This document shows positions 1 to 10,701 of a stretch of 64,000 bases of DNA, piece after piece. The first letter of the stretch is position 1; each line of letters begins with the position of its first letter. Source of the stretch: Pectobacterium brasiliense (lineage in GTDB: Bacteria > Pseudomonadota > Gammaproteobacteria > Enterobacterales > Enterobacteriaceae); contig NZ_JACDSF010000028.1 in assembly GCF_013449685.1 (NCBI RefSeq), forward strand, positions 148,712 to 212,711. The letters are read 5' to 3'. A program made the translations under genes and the position numbers. The notes under the pieces were generated by a model. The model saw only the letters and a list, made by a program, of their open reading frames with translations. It had not been told where the DNA came from and made no database searches.

Positions 1-1064
1 TCTGGGGCATTATCCTTGGCCGGGCACTGCAAGGCGCAGGGGCAATCTCCGCTGCCGTTATGGCGCTGCTTTCTGACCTGACGCGTGAACAGAACCGAAC
101 CAAAGCCATGGCGTTTATCGGCGTGAGCTTCGGCGTCACCTTTGCTATCGCCATGGTCGTTGGGCCTATCATTACCCATGCCTTCGGTTTACAGGCGCTC
201 TTCTGGGGCATCGCCCTTCTGTCACTCGCAGGCATTGTCATCACGCTGACCTTTATTCCTTCTGCGCCTGCACACGTTCTGAATCGAGAATCGGCGATGG
301 TGCGCGGCAGTTTCCGCAAAGTGCTCAGCAATAGCCGCCTGCTGAAACTGAATATCGGCATCATGTGTCTGCATATTCTATTGATGTCGAGCTTCGTCGC
401 CCTGCCGCGCGTAATGGAATCTGTGGGCTTGATACCGCAGGACCATTGGAAAGTCTACCTGGTCACGATGCTGATCTCTTTTGTCGGCGTCGTGCCTTTT
501 ATCATTTATGCTGAAGTGAAAAGACGAATGAAGCAGGTCTTCATCGGCTGTATCGTGGTGCTGATCGCCTCAGAGGTTGTCTTATGGGCGGCGGGTAACC
601 ATCTTTGGCAAATTATCATCGGCGTACAGCTGTTCTTCCTGGCCTTCAACGTCATGGAAGCGCTACTGCCATCGCTGATTAGCAAGGAATCACCAGCAGG
701 ATATAAAGGCACCGCGATGGGCGTTTATTCCACCACGCAGTTTATCGGTGTGGCAATTGGCGGAAGCCTCGGCGGCGGCCTGTTTGAGCTTTATGGCGCG
801 TCTGCCGTCTTTATGGCTGGCGCGGCCATTGCGGCCATCTGGCTACTCGTCAGCTTCACCATGCAAGAGCCGCCTTATCTCAGTAGCCTGAGAATCACGC
901 TGTCTGATTTAGCCTTGCAGGATAGTGAACTGGAACAGAAAATTCGTACCCAATCCGGCGTTGCAGAAGTGGTTATTGTGCCGGATGAATACAGCGCCTA
1001 TGTGAAGATCGACAACAAAAAGACCAATCGGCAGCAGCTAGAACAGTTGGTAGGACAGAACTAA
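1..1064 (+). CDS. yajR: MFS transporter YajR, 5' end outside the window
   Basis: Inner-membrane major facilitator superfamily transporter; the substrate is not firmly known. The reading frame is open from base 3 with no start, so the first transmembrane helices lie upstream of the window and about 353 residues are visible. They comprise hydrophobic helices followed, after the last helix, by a soluble C-terminal domain of about 65 residues (from RITLSDLALQDSEL to the end). That domain matches the ferredoxin-like YAM domain that distinguishes YajR from other MFS proteins. The gene converges on yajQ, as in E. coli, with a shared terminator. Identification rests on similarity to remembered E. coli YajR plus synteny. 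Confidence 0.9.
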   Translation, partial: WGIILGRALQGAGAISAAVMALLSDLTREQNRTKAMAFIGVSFGVTFAIAMVVGPIITHAFGLQALFWGIALLSLAGIVITLTFIPSAPAHVLNRESAMVRGSFRKVLSNSRLLKLNIGIMCLHILLMSSFVALPRVMESVGLIPQDHWKVYLVTMLISFVGVVPFIIYAEVKRRMKQVFIGCIVVLIASEVVLWAAGNHLWQIIIGVQLFFLAFNVMEALLPSLISKESPAGYKGTAMGVYSTTQFIGVAIGGSLGGGLFELYGASAVFMAGAAIAAIWLLVSFTMQEPPYLSSLRITLSDLALQDSELEQKIRTQSGVAEVVIVPDEYSAYVKIDNKKTNRQQLEQLVGQN

Positions 1065-1067
1065 ATA

Positions 1068-1093
1068 GAAAGGCCAGCTTTTGCTGGCCTTTC
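1068..1093. terminator. Bidirectional terminator between yajR and yajQ
   Basis: Perfect inverted repeat GAAAGGCCAGC / GCTGGCCTTTC with a TTTT loop, located 4 bases after the yajR stop and 27 bases from the yajQ stop. Because the stem ends in AAAG/CTTT it can serve both convergent genes. Confidence 0.8.
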
Positions 1094-1119
1094 GGTTCAT
1101 CGGCGGCTGACTAAAGGTA

Positions 1120-1611
1120 TCAATCGCGGAAGTTGGTAAACTGGAACGGCTGCCCCAGATTTCCGCCACGAATCAACGCCATCACGCCCTGCAAATCATC
1201 ACGTGATTTACCGGTGACGCGAACCTGTTCACCCTGAATCTGCGCCTGCACTTTCAGCTTGCTGTCTTTAATCAGCTTGATGATTTGCTTCGCCAGCGTC
1301 GTTTCAATACCTTGCTTCAGCTTCGCTTCCACGCTGTACGTTTTTCCGCTGTGTTCCATTTCTTCTGGGATTTCCAGTGAACCGCCTTCAATACCCCGCT
1401 TAACCAGCTTTTCACGCAGAATATCAACCAGCTGTTGTACCTGAAAATCAGACTCGCTGGCCACTTTGATACTCTGTGATTTCTCATTCAGTTCAAAGCT
1501 GGCCGGAACATTACGAAAATCCCAACGGGTGCTCAGATCGCGCGTCGCATTTTCCACCGAGTTACGGACTTCCTGCATATCAATTTCCGAAACAATATCG
1601 AAAGATGGCAT
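1120..1611 (-). CDS. yajQ: YajQ family nucleotide-binding protein (UPF0234)
   Basis: Small cytosolic protein of 163 residues. Members bind nucleotides, and some homologues (in Xanthomonas) bind cyclic di-GMP; the role in enterobacteria is unclear. It starts [11 protein letters not shown] and ends FQFTNFRD, as family members do. The open frame extends 25 codons further upstream. The ATG at 1611 was chosen because GGAGAG lies just before it and the family N-terminus begins there. The repeated beta-alpha-beta folds of the family are consistent with the sequence ([24 protein letters not shown]). It stands alone, convergent with yajR and divergent from panE. Confidence 0.93.
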   Translation of the reverse strand: MPSFDIVSEIDMQEVRNSVENATRDLSTRWDFRNVPASFELNEKSQSIKVASESDFQVQQLVDILREKLVKRGIEGGSLEIPEEMEHSGKTYSVEAKLKQGIETTLAKQIIKLIKDSKLKVQAQIQGEQVRVTGKSRDDLQGVMALIRGGNLGQPFQFTNFRD

Positions 1612-1799
1612 AATTCGCTCTCCTGACAAATTTGGCTGGCGAGCATAATAACCGCTCTTCTGCGATAAGCAAGATGCCAGACACAATCCCGATTTTTACT
1701 CGGCATCCGGCAAACAGGCCGAATAACACAGGATCGTGACATGAATGATAGCCTATCATGGCAGAACGACAGCGCCCGCATCAAATAGGGGAGACGTAC

Positions 1800-2708
1800 A
1801 TGAAAATCACCGTTCTTGGCTGTGGCGCGCTAGGTCAACTTTGGCTCGCCGCGTTGCATCAGCAAGGGCATGATGTCCAGGGATGGCTGCGCATTCCGCA
1901 ACCGTATTGTCCAGTCAATGTCACTATGCTGGACGGTCAGCACTGTAATCTCAACCTGACAGCGAACGACCCCGATCACCTTGCCCAAAGCGAACTTCTG
2001 CTGGTGACGCTAAAAGCCTGGCAGGTTTCCGATGCCATTACCGTGCTGTTGCCGCAGCTCAACCCACAGTGCACGATTCTACTTTTACACAATGGGATGG
2101 GCACGCGGGAAGAATTACCGTCGTTGCAGCAGCCACTGGTGCTCGGCATCACCACCCACGCCGCCCGACGCGACATCAATAACGTCGTACACGTTGCGGC
2201 AGGCACAACGCATATTGGCACATTTAACGGTGACAGCAGTCAAAGCCATTTAGCTGAAGTACTGCATCAGGCTTTGCCTGATGTGGCCTGGCACACCAAC
2301 ATTAGCGCCACCTGCTGGCTGAAACTGGCGGCTAACTGCGTTATCAATCCGCTGACGGTGAAATATCACTGCACTAATGGTGAGCTTTCTGCCTACCCGG
2401 AACTGATTGTGTCACTTTGTCAGGAAGTGGCCAGCGTCATGGAACGAGAAGGCTTCCATACATCACGAGATAGTCTGCTGCTATACGTGAATCAAATTAT
2501 TCAGAACACGGCGGCAAACACCTCATCGATGTTGCAGGACATCATCGCCCAGCGGCATACCGAAATTGATTACATTACCGGGTATTTACTGCACCGTGCG
2601 CGTCTCCACGGCCTGACGCTCCCCGAAAATGCTCGTCTGTTTGACTACATTAAGCAAAAGGAAAATGATTATGACCGCATCGGCACTGGTGTGTCTGGCA
2701 CCTGGTAG
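1800..2708 (+). CDS. panE: 2-dehydropantoate 2-reductase (ketopantoate reductase)
   Basis: NADPH-dependent reduction of ketopantoate to pantoate in pantothenate and coenzyme A synthesis; cytosolic. The product is 302 residues, close to the E. coli length of 303. The N-terminus [15 protein letters not shown] carries the GxGxxG dinucleotide-binding turn, and the family motifs [14 protein letters not shown] and LHNGMGT follow. The C-terminal half has the conserved SSMLQDI and [13 protein letters not shown] segments that bind substrate. The frame opens earlier, at 1758, but the ATG at 1800 follows GGGGAGAC and matches the family start. The 3' end overlaps yajL by 38 bases, suggesting coupled translation. 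Confidence 0.96.
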   Translation: MKITVLGCGALGQLWLAALHQQGHDVQGWLRIPQPYCPVNVTMLDGQHCNLNLTANDPDHLAQSELLLVTLKAWQVSDAITVLLPQLNPQCTILLLHNGMGTREELPSLQQPLVLGITTHAARRDINNVVHVAAGTTHIGTFNGDSSQSHLAEVLHQALPDVAWHTNISATCWLKLAANCVINPLTVKYHCTNGELSAYPELIVSLCQEVASVMEREGFHTSRDSLLLYVNQIIQNTAANTSSMLQDIIAQRHTEIDYITGYLLHRARLHGLTLPENARLFDYIKQKENDYDRIGTGVSGTW

Positions 2709-3261
2709 TGAAGAAACTGAGGCCGTCACGACCATCGATTTGCTTGTCCGGGCAGGTATTCAGGTCACGCTTGCCAGCGTAGCCAGCGATGGCAATCTGG
2801 AAATCGTCTGCTCGCGTGGAGTAAGGCTACTGGCAGATGCCCCACTGGCTACCGTCGCCGATCGGCCTTTCGATGTGCTGGTGTTACCGGGTGGACTGCA
2901 AGGTGCGGAGTGCTTCCGCGATAGCCCAATACTGGTGGAATGCATTCGACAAGCGCATCTGGACGGGAAAATTGTCGCTGCGATGTGTGCAACGCCTGCG
3001 CTGGTACTGGAGTATCACCAATTGTTCCCCGTGGGAAATATGACGGGTTATCCGGCGTTTAAGGATAAGATTGCGCCAGAAAAATGGATGGAAAAGCGCG
3101 TCGTCTACGATCCGCGTGTGAATCTGTTAACCACGCAGGGGCCAGGCACCAGCATGGATTTCGCTTTGAAGATCATTGATTTGCTGCTGGGAAAAGAAAA
3201 AGCCGCCGAAGTCGCCGCACAGCTCATCCTGCCACCGGGAATTCATAACTATCGCGATTAG
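2671..3261 (+). CDS. yajL: DJ-1 family chaperone/deglycase YajL
   Basis: DJ-1/ThiJ/PfpI superfamily protein of 196 residues. E. coli YajL is reported as a chaperone active under oxidative stress and as a protein deglycase; the latter is debated. The nucleophile-elbow cysteine is C106 in VAAMCATPA, matching E. coli C106, and the glutamate partner is in PGSEETEAV. The start at 2671 was chosen for similarity to the E. coli N-terminus and for AAAAGGAAAA upstream. It begins inside panE (38-base overlap), so the two are probably translated from one mRNA. A short GC hairpin follows the stop. Confidence 0.94.
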   Translation: MTASALVCLAPGSEETEAVTTIDLLVRAGIQVTLASVASDGNLEIVCSRGVRLLADAPLATVADRPFDVLVLPGGLQGAECFRDSPILVECIRQAHLDGKIVAAMCATPALVLEYHQLFPVGNMTGYPAFKDKIAPEKWMEKRVVYDPRVNLLTTQGPGTSMDFALKIIDLLLGKEKAAEVAAQLILPPGIHNYRD

Positions 3262-3272
3262 CGTAGATGAAA

Positions 3273-3290
3273 AAGGCGCTTGCGCGCCTT
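3273..3290. terminator. Bidirectional terminator between yajL and thiI
   Basis: Stem AAGGCGC / GCGCCTT with a TTGC loop. It lies between the convergent yajL and thiI stops, with A's on the left and T-rich sequence on the right, so it could act in both directions. Confidence 0.65.
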
Positions 3291-3300
3291 TCTATATTAA

Positions 3301-4749
3301 TTACGGACGGTATACCTTCACATTGGTAAAACCTTGCTCACGCAGGTATAGCGCCTGCAAGCGGCTCATCACGCCACGCTCACAGTAGAGCAGATAGGTT
3401 TTGCTCTGATCCAAATCGCCAAACTGCGTACCCAGCTTGTAGAACGGTAAGGATTTGATTTCGACCTGATCAAGTTCAATCGGCTTATCGTCCTGCTCAT
3501 CCGGCGCACGGATATCCAGCAGCACGTCGGTTGGCGCAAACGACGCGACCGTTTCCACTTCAACCACGTCTTGCTTGGTCTGCTCGGCGATCTCACGGAT
3601 ATCAATATTCCGAGCTTCACTCACCACGCGATCCAAGATAGCAAAATCGAAGTGGCTTTCTTCGGCCTCAATCTTCGCTTTCACCGCCTTCACCGTCGGG
3701 CTTTTCGAGATTACACCACAGTATTCCGGCATCGTTTTGGCGAAATCTTCTGTTCCGAGTTCACGAGCCTGTTTGATAATGTGTTCTTTATCATGAGAAA
3801 TCAGCGGACGCAGAATCAGCGTGTCAGAGGCATTATCGATCAAACGTAAGTTGGTCAGCGTCTGGCTGGACACCTGCCCTAACGCCTCCCCAGTCACCAG
3901 CGCCTGAACACCGTAGCGCTCAGCAACTTTGGAGGCCGCACGCACCATCATGCGCTTCAGCACGACGCCCATTTGGCCGTCGTCGACCTTCTCGAGAATT
4001 TCACCCACGACAGGATCGAAGTCGATAGCAATAAAACGCACCCGATGTGAGCTACCAAAGCGATTCCACAGATAGTGTGCGACCTGTTTCACTCCAATCT
4101 CATGTGCTGCACCGCCAAGGTTGAAGAAGCAGTAATGCACACGACATCCGCGACGCATCAACATATAGCTGGATACGCCGGAATCGAAACCACCGGAAAT
4201 CAGTGACAGCACATCTTCTTGCGTACCGATCGGGAAACCGCCGATACCTTCATAGCGCCCCTTAATCAGCAGCAGACGGTCCTGCTCGATTTCCAGATGC
4301 ACGGTGACCTGCGGTGCAGTGAGGTTGACTCGCGCCGTTTCAATGTGCTGGTTCAAACCACCGCCGACGTAGCGTTCTACGTCCTGTGAGCTGAATTCAT
4401 GCTTACCGCGGCGTTTCACTCGCACACAAAACGTCTTGCCTTCCAACCGCTCACGGTACAACGCCAGCGCTTGTTCAAAGATATTGTGCACGTCGGTATA
4501 GGCGTGATCTTCAACTTCCAGAATATGGTGAATGCCGGGAATTCTTGTCAGCGCATCACGAATTGCCTCACGCTGGCTTTCGTCTTTGGCCCGAACTTCG
4601 ATATGATCCCAGTGACGGACAACCGCCAGCGTTTCATCATAGTGTTTTAATACGTTGCGAATGTTTCCGGTTAGAATCTTGATAAAGCGCAACCGCACAG
4701 ATTGGCTCTTGATGGTGATTTCCGGGAACAATTTAATGATAAACTTCAT
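3301..4749 (-). CDS. thiI: tRNA sulfurtransferase / thiamine biosynthesis ThiI
   Basis: Makes 4-thiouridine at tRNA position 8 and passes sulfur to ThiS for thiazole synthesis; cytosolic. Its 482 residues equal the E. coli length. Domains in order: N-terminal ferredoxin-like and THUMP region (about 1-165), a PP-loop adenylation domain with [11 protein letters not shown] (about 185-195), and a C-terminal rhodanese domain with the persulfide cysteine in [10 protein letters not shown] (about 455). The rhodanese domain is present in gamma-proteobacterial ThiI and absent in many others. It is divergent from xseB, as in E. coli. Confidence 0.97.
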   Translation of the reverse strand: MKFIIKLFPEITIKSQSVRLRFIKILTGNIRNVLKHYDETLAVVRHWDHIEVRAKDESQREAIRDALTRIPGIHHILEVEDHAYTDVHNIFEQALALYRERLEGKTFCVRVKRRGKHEFSSQDVERYVGGGLNQHIETARVNLTAPQVTVHLEIEQDRLLLIKGRYEGIGGFPIGTQEDVLSLISGGFDSGVSSYMLMRRGCRVHYCFFNLGGAAHEIGVKQVAHYLWNRFGSSHRVRFIAIDFDPVVGEILEKVDDGQMGVVLKRMMVRAASKVAERYGVQALVTGEALGQVSSQTLTNLRLIDNASDTLILRPLISHDKEHIIKQARELGTEDFAKTMPEYCGVISKSPTVKAVKAKIEAEESHFDFAILDRVVSEARNIDIREIAEQTKQDVVEVETVASFAPTDVLLDIRAPDEQDDKPIELDQVEIKSLPFYKLGTQFGDLDQSKTYLLYCERGVMSRLQALYLREQGFTNVKVYRP

Positions 4750-5001
4750 GGTGGCTGTCGTTACTTGGTCAGAAAGGCGTAAATAAATTTACCCTGAGCA
4801 CTAAAATCACGTTATCGGTAAAATCAGCCAGAACAGGGATGATTTTACCAATAGCATCCAAGGCGCGGAGTATATCATTATATGAAGATATACTGTGCGC
4901 TTTAACCGTATAATTGTTGCGCATCCACGGATGACCACACGCAACACCACGCTCTGCCGCCACAAGCCAACGGCGTATAACACCAGGATTCTGAAACCAC
5001 T

Positions 5002-5250
5002 ATGCCTAAGAAGACCGAGCAGCCAGTCAGCTTTGAAAGCTCGCTGAACGAACTGGAAAAAATCGTTACCCGCCTAGAATCAGGCGAACTGCCGCTGGAC
5101 GATGCGCTAAATGAGTTTGAGCATGGCATCCAGCTCGCTCGCCAGGGTCAGCAAAAACTGCAACAGGCAGAACAGCGCGTACAAATCCTGCTGAGCGACG
5201 ATCCCGAAGCGCCGCTGTCACCGTTTACGCCGGATAACGACTCGCTATGA
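5002..5250 (+). CDS. xseB: Exodeoxyribonuclease VII small subunit
   Basis: Small subunit of the exonuclease that degrades single-stranded DNA into oligonucleotides; it wraps the XseA large subunit, which is encoded elsewhere. It has 82 residues, mostly two charged helices, with the family signatures [22 protein letters not shown] and [15 protein letters not shown] split across the first 55 residues. The stop overlaps the ispA start by four bases (ATGA), so it heads the xseB-ispA-dxs operon. About 250 bases upstream form the divergent promoter region with thiI. Confidence 0.95.
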   Translation: MPKKTEQPVSFESSLNELEKIVTRLESGELPLDDALNEFEHGIQLARQGQQKLQQAEQRVQILLSDDPEAPLSPFTPDNDSL

Positions 5251-6158
5251 CCGATTTCAGCACGAAACTGAATGCGCATTACCAACGCACGAACCGTATG
5301 TTGGGGAATTTCATCGCCGACCTCCCCTTTCAGCGTAGTCCACTGGTCAATGCGATGGAGTATGGCTCACTCTTAGGAGGCAAACGCCTGCGCCCGTTTC
5401 TGGTTTATACTACTGGCGAACTGTTTGGTATGCCGTTAGAGAGTCTGGATGCCCCTGCTGCGGCAGTCGAATGTATCCATGCTTATTCATTGATTCATGA
5501 CGATCTACCGGCGATGGACGACGACGATTTACGCCGTGGGCAGCCGACCTGCCACATCAAATTTGGTGAAGCTAATGCCATTCTGGCAGGTGATGCATTG
5601 CAAACGCTGGCGTTCTCCATTTTGACCGATGCACCGATGCCACAGGTCTCTGACCGCGATCGGCTGGCGATGCTCTCAGAATTGGCTCACGCCAGCGGGG
5701 TTGCAGGCATGTGCGGTGGTCAGGCTTTCGATCTGGAAGCGGAAGGTCATCAGGTCGATCTGGCCGCATTAGAGCGGATTCACCGCCACAAAACCGGTGC
5801 CTTGATTCGCGCGGCAGTCCGACTAGGCGCGCTAGCAGCCGGTGAAGCAGGCCGTGACGCGTTGCCCCATCTGGATCGCTACGCTAATGCGATTGGGCTC
5901 GCTTTTCAGGTTCAGGACGATATTCTCGATGTTGTTGGCGATAGCGCGACGACAGGCAAACGTCAGGGTGCAGACCAGCAGCTAGGTAAAAGCACCTATC
6001 CCAGTTTACTGGGGTTAGATAACGCACGAAAAAAAGCACAGGAGCTCTATCAGGAATCACTGGCATCGCTTGACGACCTCGTCGCATCCAGCTCAATTCC
6101 CCTGAATATTGCCCCATTACAAGCGCTGGCGAATTTCATCGTTGAACGCGATAAGTAA
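5247..6158 (+). CDS. ispA: Farnesyl diphosphate synthase
   Basis: Condenses dimethylallyl and isopentenyl diphosphates to geranyl and then farnesyl diphosphate, precursor of quinone side chains and undecaprenyl phosphate. It has 303 residues. The first aspartate-rich motif is [14 protein letters not shown] (from D85) and the second is [10 protein letters not shown] (about 225-235), each binding magnesium-diphosphate. GGKRLRP (44-50) is the conserved substrate-binding loop. It overlaps xseB by four bases and dxs begins 18 bases after the stop, so isoprenoid precursor synthesis and chain elongation are co-transcribed. Confidence 0.97.
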   Translation: MTDFSTKLNAHYQRTNRMLGNFIADLPFQRSPLVNAMEYGSLLGGKRLRPFLVYTTGELFGMPLESLDAPAAAVECIHAYSLIHDDLPAMDDDDLRRGQPTCHIKFGEANAILAGDALQTLAFSILTDAPMPQVSDRDRLAMLSELAHASGVAGMCGGQAFDLEAEGHQVDLAALERIHRHKTGALIRAAVRLGALAAGEAGRDALPHLDRYANAIGLAFQVQDDILDVVGDSATTGKRQGADQQLGKSTYPSLLGLDNARKKAQELYQESLASLDDLVASSSIPLNIAPLQALANFIVERDK

Positions 6159-6176
6159 TTACCTAATGAGTCTCTA

Positions 6177-8042
6177 ATGAGTTTTGATACCGCGAAGTAC
6201 CCTACATTGGCGTTAGTGGAAACACCGGATGAACTTCGGTTGTTGCCAAAAGAGAGCCTGCCAAAGCTGTGCGATGAGCTGCGCCAATATCTGCTGGACA
6301 GCGTCAGCCGTTCAAGCGGCCATTTTGCTTCAGGGTTAGGGACGGTTGAATTAACGGTTGCACTGCATTACGTCTATAACACCCCTTTCGATCATCTGGT
6401 TTGGGATGTCGGCCATCAGGCTTATCCGCACAAGATCATTACCGGTCGTCGCGATCGTATTTCAACGATCCGCCAAAAAGGCGGCTTACACCCTTTTCCA
6501 TGGCGTGATGAAAGCGACTATGACGTATTAAGCGTCGGGCATTCATCCACCTCAATCAGTGCTGGACTGGGCATGGCCGTTGCGGCCGAGCGTGAAGGCA
6601 AAGGCCGCCGTACCGTTTGTGTGATTGGCGACGGCGCGATTACCGCAGGCATGGCCTTTGAGGCGATGAACCACGCGGGCGATATCAAATCCGATCTGTT
6701 GGTTGTGCTGAACGACAATGAAATGTCGATTTCAGAAAACGTCGGAGCACTGAACAACCATCTGGCACAGCTGTTATCCGGCAAGCTCTACGCCAGCCTG
6801 CGCGAAGGCGGTAAAAAGGTTTTATCCGGCCTACCGCCTATCAAAGAGCTGGTAAAACGCACCGAAGAACACCTTAAAGGCATGGTCGTGCCGGGCACGC
6901 TATTTGAAGAGCTGGGTTTTAACTATATCGGCCCAGTTGACGGCCACGACGTTCAGGCGCTAGCGCATACGCTGAAAAATATGCGCAGCCTGAAAGGCCC
7001 GCAGCTCCTGCACATCATGACGAAGAAAGGCAAAGGTTACGCCCCTGCCGAGCAGGATCCGATCAGTTGGCACGCCGTGCCGAAATTCGATCCGGCCAGC
7101 GGTACATTGCCGAAAAGCAAAGAAGGTGCCCAACCCACCTATTCCAAAATCTTCGGTCAATGGCTACAAGAAACAGCCGCCAAAGACAGCAAGCTGATGG
7201 CAATCACGCCTGCAATGCGCGAAGGTTCGGGCATGGTGCAATTCTCCCGCGACTATCCACAACAATATTTTGACGTCGCGATTGCCGAACAGCATGCCGT
7301 CACGTTTGCTGCTGGTCTGGCTGTCGGTGGTTATCATCCGGTTGTCGCTATTTATTCCACTTTCCTGCAACGTGCCTACGATCAGGTCATTCACGATGTG
7401 GCAATCCAGAATCTACCCGTTCTGTTTGCTATCGATCGCGGCGGTATTGTGGGGGCGGATGGACAAACACATCAGGGCGCGTTCGATCTCTCTTTCTTAC
7501 GCTGTATCCCGAACATGATCATCATGACGCCCAGCGATGAAAATGAGTGTCGCCAGATGCTGCACACGGGCTATCACTACCAGAAAGGCCCTACGGCGGT
7601 GCGCTATCCGCGCGGAAACGGTACGGGGACGGAGCTGACGCCACTCTCAGAACTGCCAATCGGTAAAGGCGTGGTACGTCGTCAGGGCGAAACGATCGCA
7701 ATCCTGAATTTCGGGACGCTATTGCCAGAAGCCCAGATTGCGGCAGAGAAGTTAAACGCCACCCTCGTCGACATGCGTTTTGTTAAGCCACTGGATGAAG
7801 CGTTACTTGAAGAGCTGGCGCAGTCCCACAGCACGTTTGTGACGCTGGAAGAGAATGCGGTCATGGGCGGTGCAGGGAGCGGCGTGAATGAATTCCTGAT
7901 GGCGAAACGCCTTGCTGTCTCGGTGCTGAACATTGGGCTACCAGACGTCTTTATCCCACAAGGTTCTCAGGAAGAAATCCGTGCCGATCTGGGTCTGGAT
8001 GCCGCTGGCATCGAACGCAGAATCGCACAGTGGATGGAATAA
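6177..8042 (+). CDS. dxs: 1-deoxy-D-xylulose-5-phosphate synthase
   Basis: First enzyme of the methylerythritol phosphate pathway: thiamine-diphosphate-dependent condensation of pyruvate and glyceraldehyde 3-phosphate. It has 621 residues, the usual length. The thiamine diphosphate and magnesium motif is [15 protein letters not shown] (about 152-166), followed by a transketolase-like pyrimidine-binding domain ([22 protein letters not shown]) and a C-terminal transketolase domain. It uses the cofactor whose synthesis involves nearby thiI and thiL. Last gene of the xseB-ispA-dxs run; a GC hairpin follows. Confidence 0.98.
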   Translation: MSFDTAKYPTLALVETPDELRLLPKESLPKLCDELRQYLLDSVSRSSGHFASGLGTVELTVALHYVYNTPFDHLVWDVGHQAYPHKIITGRRDRISTIRQKGGLHPFPWRDESDYDVLSVGHSSTSISAGLGMAVAAEREGKGRRTVCVIGDGAITAGMAFEAMNHAGDIKSDLLVVLNDNEMSISENVGALNNHLAQLLSGKLYASLREGGKKVLSGLPPIKELVKRTEEHLKGMVVPGTLFEELGFNYIGPVDGHDVQALAHTLKNMRSLKGPQLLHIMTKKGKGYAPAEQDPISWHAVPKFDPASGTLPKSKEGAQPTYSKIFGQWLQETAAKDSKLMAITPAMREGSGMVQFSRDYPQQYFDVAIAEQHAVTFAAGLAVGGYHPVVAIYSTFLQRAYDQVIHDVAIQNLPVLFAIDRGGIVGADGQTHQGAFDLSFLRCIPNMIIMTPSDENECRQMLHTGYHYQKGPTAVRYPRGNGTGTELTPLSELPIGKGVVRRQGETIAILNFGTLLPEAQIAAEKLNATLVDMRFVKPLDEALLEELAQSHSTFVTLEENAVMGGAGSGVNEFLMAKRLAVSVLNIGLPDVFIPQGSQEEIRADLGLDAAGIERRIAQWME

Positions 8043-8054
8043 GCCGTTAACGAT

Positions 8055-8077
8055 AACCGGGGCACATGGCCCCGGTT
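8055..8077. terminator. GC hairpin after dxs, possible terminator
   Basis: Inverted repeat AACCGGGGC / GCCCCGGTT with a five-base loop, between the convergent dxs and pgpA stops. There is no clear T-run on either side, so an intrinsic terminator is only probable. Confidence 0.5.
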
Positions 8078-8110
8078 CAATAATGTCAGTCGTTCAATAA
8101 CACAATAGCG

Positions 8111-8647
8111 TCAGAATATCGGCCAGTGATAGCCGATGAAGTAGATAATACCCGCAGAGATCACCCCCGCGACAATATCATCGATCATGATCCCCATGCC
8201 GCCATGCACGTTGCGATCGAACCAGCGAATCGGCCAGGGTTTCCAGATATCCAGACAGCGGAAGACGACAAACCCAGCTGCCACCCATTGCCATTTATCC
8301 ACTGGGATCGCCATCAGGGTAATCCACATGCCGACAAATTCGTCCCAGACGATGCTGCCGTGATCGTGAACGCCCATATCTTTCGCGGTCTGATGGCACA
8401 GGTAAACACCGATGCAAATGCTCAGCATGACCAACAGCGAATACAATTCAAGCGGCAGGAACGACATGAGGTACCACAGTGGAATCGCCGCCAGCGAGCC
8501 TACCGTACCCGGCATCCAGGGAGACAGACCGCTGCCAAACCCGGTTGCCAGCAGGTGCCACGGGTTACTCAGCCGTAAGCGGCGTTTTGCCACTTCAGCA
8601 CCTTTCGCCTTGTCCGCAGAGTCAGTTTTGCTCGCTAAAATGGTCAT
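8111..8647 (-). CDS. pgpA: Phosphatidylglycerophosphatase A
   Basis: Inner-membrane enzyme that dephosphorylates phosphatidylglycerophosphate to phosphatidylglycerol. It has 178 residues with several hydrophobic stretches (about 48-78, 95-120, 150-175). The conserved stretch [16 protein letters not shown] near residue 38-53 and the acidic [15 protein letters not shown] and IDDIVAGV segments match the family, whose activity needs magnesium. The start lies inside thiL (26-base overlap), so it is translated from the nusB-thiL-pgpA message. It carries a charged N-terminal extension before the first membrane segment. Confidence 0.95.
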   Translation of the reverse strand: MTILASKTDSADKAKGAEVAKRRLRLSNPWHLLATGFGSGLSPWMPGTVGSLAAIPLWYLMSFLPLELYSLLVMLSICIGVYLCHQTAKDMGVHDHGSIVWDEFVGMWITLMAIPVDKWQWVAAGFVVFRCLDIWKPWPIRWFDRNVHGGMGIMIDDIVAGVISAGIIYFIGYHWPIF

Positions 8648-9602
8648 ACCCCTTCCAGTTCAGCTCGGTCACTTTATTATCTCTGAAAAAGCGTAGCCCT
8701 TCAGAAGAAGGCCCGATTTGCCCGATGCAGGTGTAGTCAGCGCCGAGATGCCCCAAGGCCAGTTCCAGCGCACCACGGTTAATTTCCGGCACGGTGAAGC
8801 ACAGCTCATAGTCTTCGCCACCAGATAGCGCCCAACGCAGCGCCTGTTCTTCATCGACGCAGCCCCGCAGCCAATCAGATTGTGGGATCGCATCCAGATT
8901 AATACGCGCGCCGCACTCGCTGGCTTTAAGTATATGCTGTAGATCGGAGATGAGGCCGTCGGAAAGATCGATGGCCGAGCTGGCCAGATCGCGCAGCGCC
9001 TGACCTTGCAGGATTCTCGGCTGAGGACGAAGGTGACGTTGGATCAATCTCTGACGCGACTCTTCATCCTCAACGTGCAGGGTATTCTGGAGGATAGCCA
9101 GACCCGCCGCGCTGTCGCCTAATGAACCAGTAACATAAATCCAGTCACCAATTCTGGCTCCGCGGCGCGTCAACGCCCGACCTGCTGGCACCAAACCATG
9201 GATAGTCAGCGTCAGGCTCAACGGGCCACGTGTCGTATCCCCGCCTACCAATTGCATGCCATAGTAATCAAGCAGCTCAAACAAGCTGTCGCTGTACGCG
9301 GATAGCCACTGGCTATTGCTTTTAGGTAGGGTAATGGCCAGAGAAAGCCAGGCAGGATCGGCGCCCATTGCAGCCAGATCGCTTAAATTGACTGCCAGAG
9401 ATTTGTAACCCAGATCGGCGGGATCGATATCAGGTAGGAAATGAACACCAGATACCAGCGTGTCGGTACTCACCGCCAGCATCTGCTTATCTGCCACCGT
9501 CAGTAACGCGCAGTCATCACCGATGCCCAGCTCGACATCGCGACGTGAACTTCGGACCCGATTAAAATAGCGGGCAATAAGGTCAAACTCGCCTTCAACC
9601 AT
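8622..9602 (-). CDS. thiL: Thiamine-monophosphate kinase
   Basis: ATP-dependent phosphorylation of thiamine monophosphate to thiamine diphosphate; cytosolic; PurM/AIR-synthetase-like fold. It has 326 residues. Motifs: GIGDDCALL (magnesium/ATP site, near residue 27), [22 protein letters not shown], and [10 protein letters not shown] late in the chain. The frame opens nine codons upstream at 9629. The ATG at 9602 was chosen because GGAAAGG precedes it and the family begins (x)GEF-x-LI there. It overlaps pgpA and sits behind nusB, as in E. coli. Confidence 0.96.
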   Translation of the reverse strand: MVEGEFDLIARYFNRVRSSRRDVELGIGDDCALLTVADKQMLAVSTDTLVSGVHFLPDIDPADLGYKSLAVNLSDLAAMGADPAWLSLAITLPKSNSQWLSAYSDSLFELLDYYGMQLVGGDTTRGPLSLTLTIHGLVPAGRALTRRGARIGDWIYVTGSLGDSAAGLAILQNTLHVEDEESRQRLIQRHLRPQPRILQGQALRDLASSAIDLSDGLISDLQHILKASECGARINLDAIPQSDWLRGCVDEEQALRWALSGGEDYELCFTVPEINRGALELALGHLGADYTCIGQIGPSSEGLRFFRDNKVTELNWKGYDHFSEQN

Positions 9603-9634
9603 AACCTTTCCAGCCAGCCTATCATTCAAAAGCG

Positions 9635-9660
9635 ATCAGGGCCGGATATCCGGCCCTGAT
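9635..9660. repeat. Perfect 26-bp palindrome between nusB and thiL
   Basis: ATCAGGGCCGGAT is followed directly by its exact reverse complement, with no spacer. On the minus strand it lies after the nusB stop and is followed by CGCTTTT. It may act as a weak attenuator between nusB and thiL or as an RNA processing hairpin; the T-run is short. Confidence 0.6.
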
Positions 9661-9670
9661 TCGATTCGTT

Positions 9671-10090
9671 TTACTTCTTGCCTTTCCGTACACTCGGAGC
9701 AGCTTTATCTAGCACGCCATTCACAAACTTATGGCTATCTTCGGCACCGAAGATTTTAGCCAGTTCGATGGCCTCGTTAATCGCCACCTTGTAAGGAACG
9801 TCTTCGCGCTTGCTCAGCTCAAACATCGCCAAACGCAGAATCGCTTTTTCAACCTGTCCCAATTCCTCAATTTGACGAGACAGGAAAGGTGCCATCAGTT
9901 GATCAAGCTTCTCAGCCTGAGTGGCAACACCCGCCAGCAATTCACGGAAATAGGTAATGTCGACATCTTTGACATCCTGCTCGCTCAGGAATTGGTGTTC
10001 AACATCGGCAATATCATTTTTAGATAACTGCCAGGAGTAAAGCGCTTGAACCGCACATTCACGAGCGCGGCGACGAGCAGCAGGTTTCAC
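9671..10090 (-). CDS. nusB: Transcription antitermination factor NusB
   Basis: Binds boxA RNA together with NusE (ribosomal protein S10) and promotes antitermination of rRNA operons. It has 139 residues, all-helical, with the arginine-rich N-terminus [17 protein letters not shown] that contacts RNA and the conserved C-terminal [14 protein letters not shown]. The start codon is GTG, preceded by GGGGAATTCC. It lies 18 bases after ribE, consistent with the conserved ribD-ribE-nusB-thiL-pgpA order. Confidence 0.97.
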   Translation of the reverse strand: MKPAARRRARECAVQALYSWQLSKNDIADVEHQFLSEQDVKDVDITYFRELLAGVATQAEKLDQLMAPFLSRQIEELGQVEKAILRLAMFELSKREDVPYKVAINEAIELAKIFGAEDSHKFVNGVLDKAAPSVRKGKK

Positions 10091-10108
10091 GGAATTCCCC
10101 TTACTTAA

Positions 10109-10591
10109 TCAGGCTGACTTAATCGCCTTCAATACATTAATCATTTCTAGCGCGGTCAAAGCAGCTTCAGCACCTTTGTTCCCCGCTTTCGTACCGGCAC
10201 GCTCAATCGCCTGCTCAATGCTTTCCGTCGTTAGAACGCCGAAAGCGACAGGGATTTCACTGTCCATCGCAACAGAGGACAGGCCTGAGCTACATTCACC
10301 AGCAACAAATTCAAAATGCGCTGTTCCACCACGGATGACCGTTCCCAGAGCAATAACGGCATCATATCCGCCATTTTTCCCACTTTTGGTCAGCGCACGA
10401 ACCGTCAATGGCAGTTCGTAAGCACCCGGCACCCAGACAACGGTGATGTTTTCGTCTTTAACCTGACCGATGCGTTTCAATGCATCAATCGCACCGTCCA
10501 GCAGGCTGTCGTTAATAAAATGGTTAAAACGCGCAATCGCAATCGCCACACGGGCATCAGGAGTAGCAACAATACCTTCGATAACGTTCAT
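10109..10591 (-). CDS. ribE: 6,7-dimethyl-8-ribityllumazine synthase
   Basis: Penultimate step of riboflavin synthesis: condenses the ribityl-amino-uracil with dihydroxybutanone phosphate; it assembles into an icosahedral capsid in related species. It has 160 residues (ribH in other naming schemes). [24 protein letters not shown] and [14 protein letters not shown] form the active site, and the proton-relay histidine lies in [24 protein letters not shown] is the conserved phosphate-binding tail. GGAAAGCT precedes the ATG. The stop is 18 bases before nusB. Confidence 0.96.
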   Translation of the reverse strand: MNVIEGIVATPDARVAIAIARFNHFINDSLLDGAIDALKRIGQVKDENITVVWVPGAYELPLTVRALTKSGKNGGYDAVIALGTVIRGGTAHFEFVAGECSSGLSSVAMDSEIPVAFGVLTTESIEQAIERAGTKAGNKGAEAALTALEMINVLKAIKSA

Positions 10592-10701
10592 AGCTTTCCT
10601 TGTATCTGGTCTTTATGGCCCGCAGGGGGGCGGATTCTATCATAATTTTTGTTGGCACGTATCCGGTTTTGTCGGACCTGCACCACGTATTTACATACAC
10701 A

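Noticed and set aside
10592..10701. FMN riboswitch ahead of riboflavin genes
   Set aside because: The spacers around ribD and ribE are too short and lack the conserved RFN core; in enterobacteria it precedes ribB instead.
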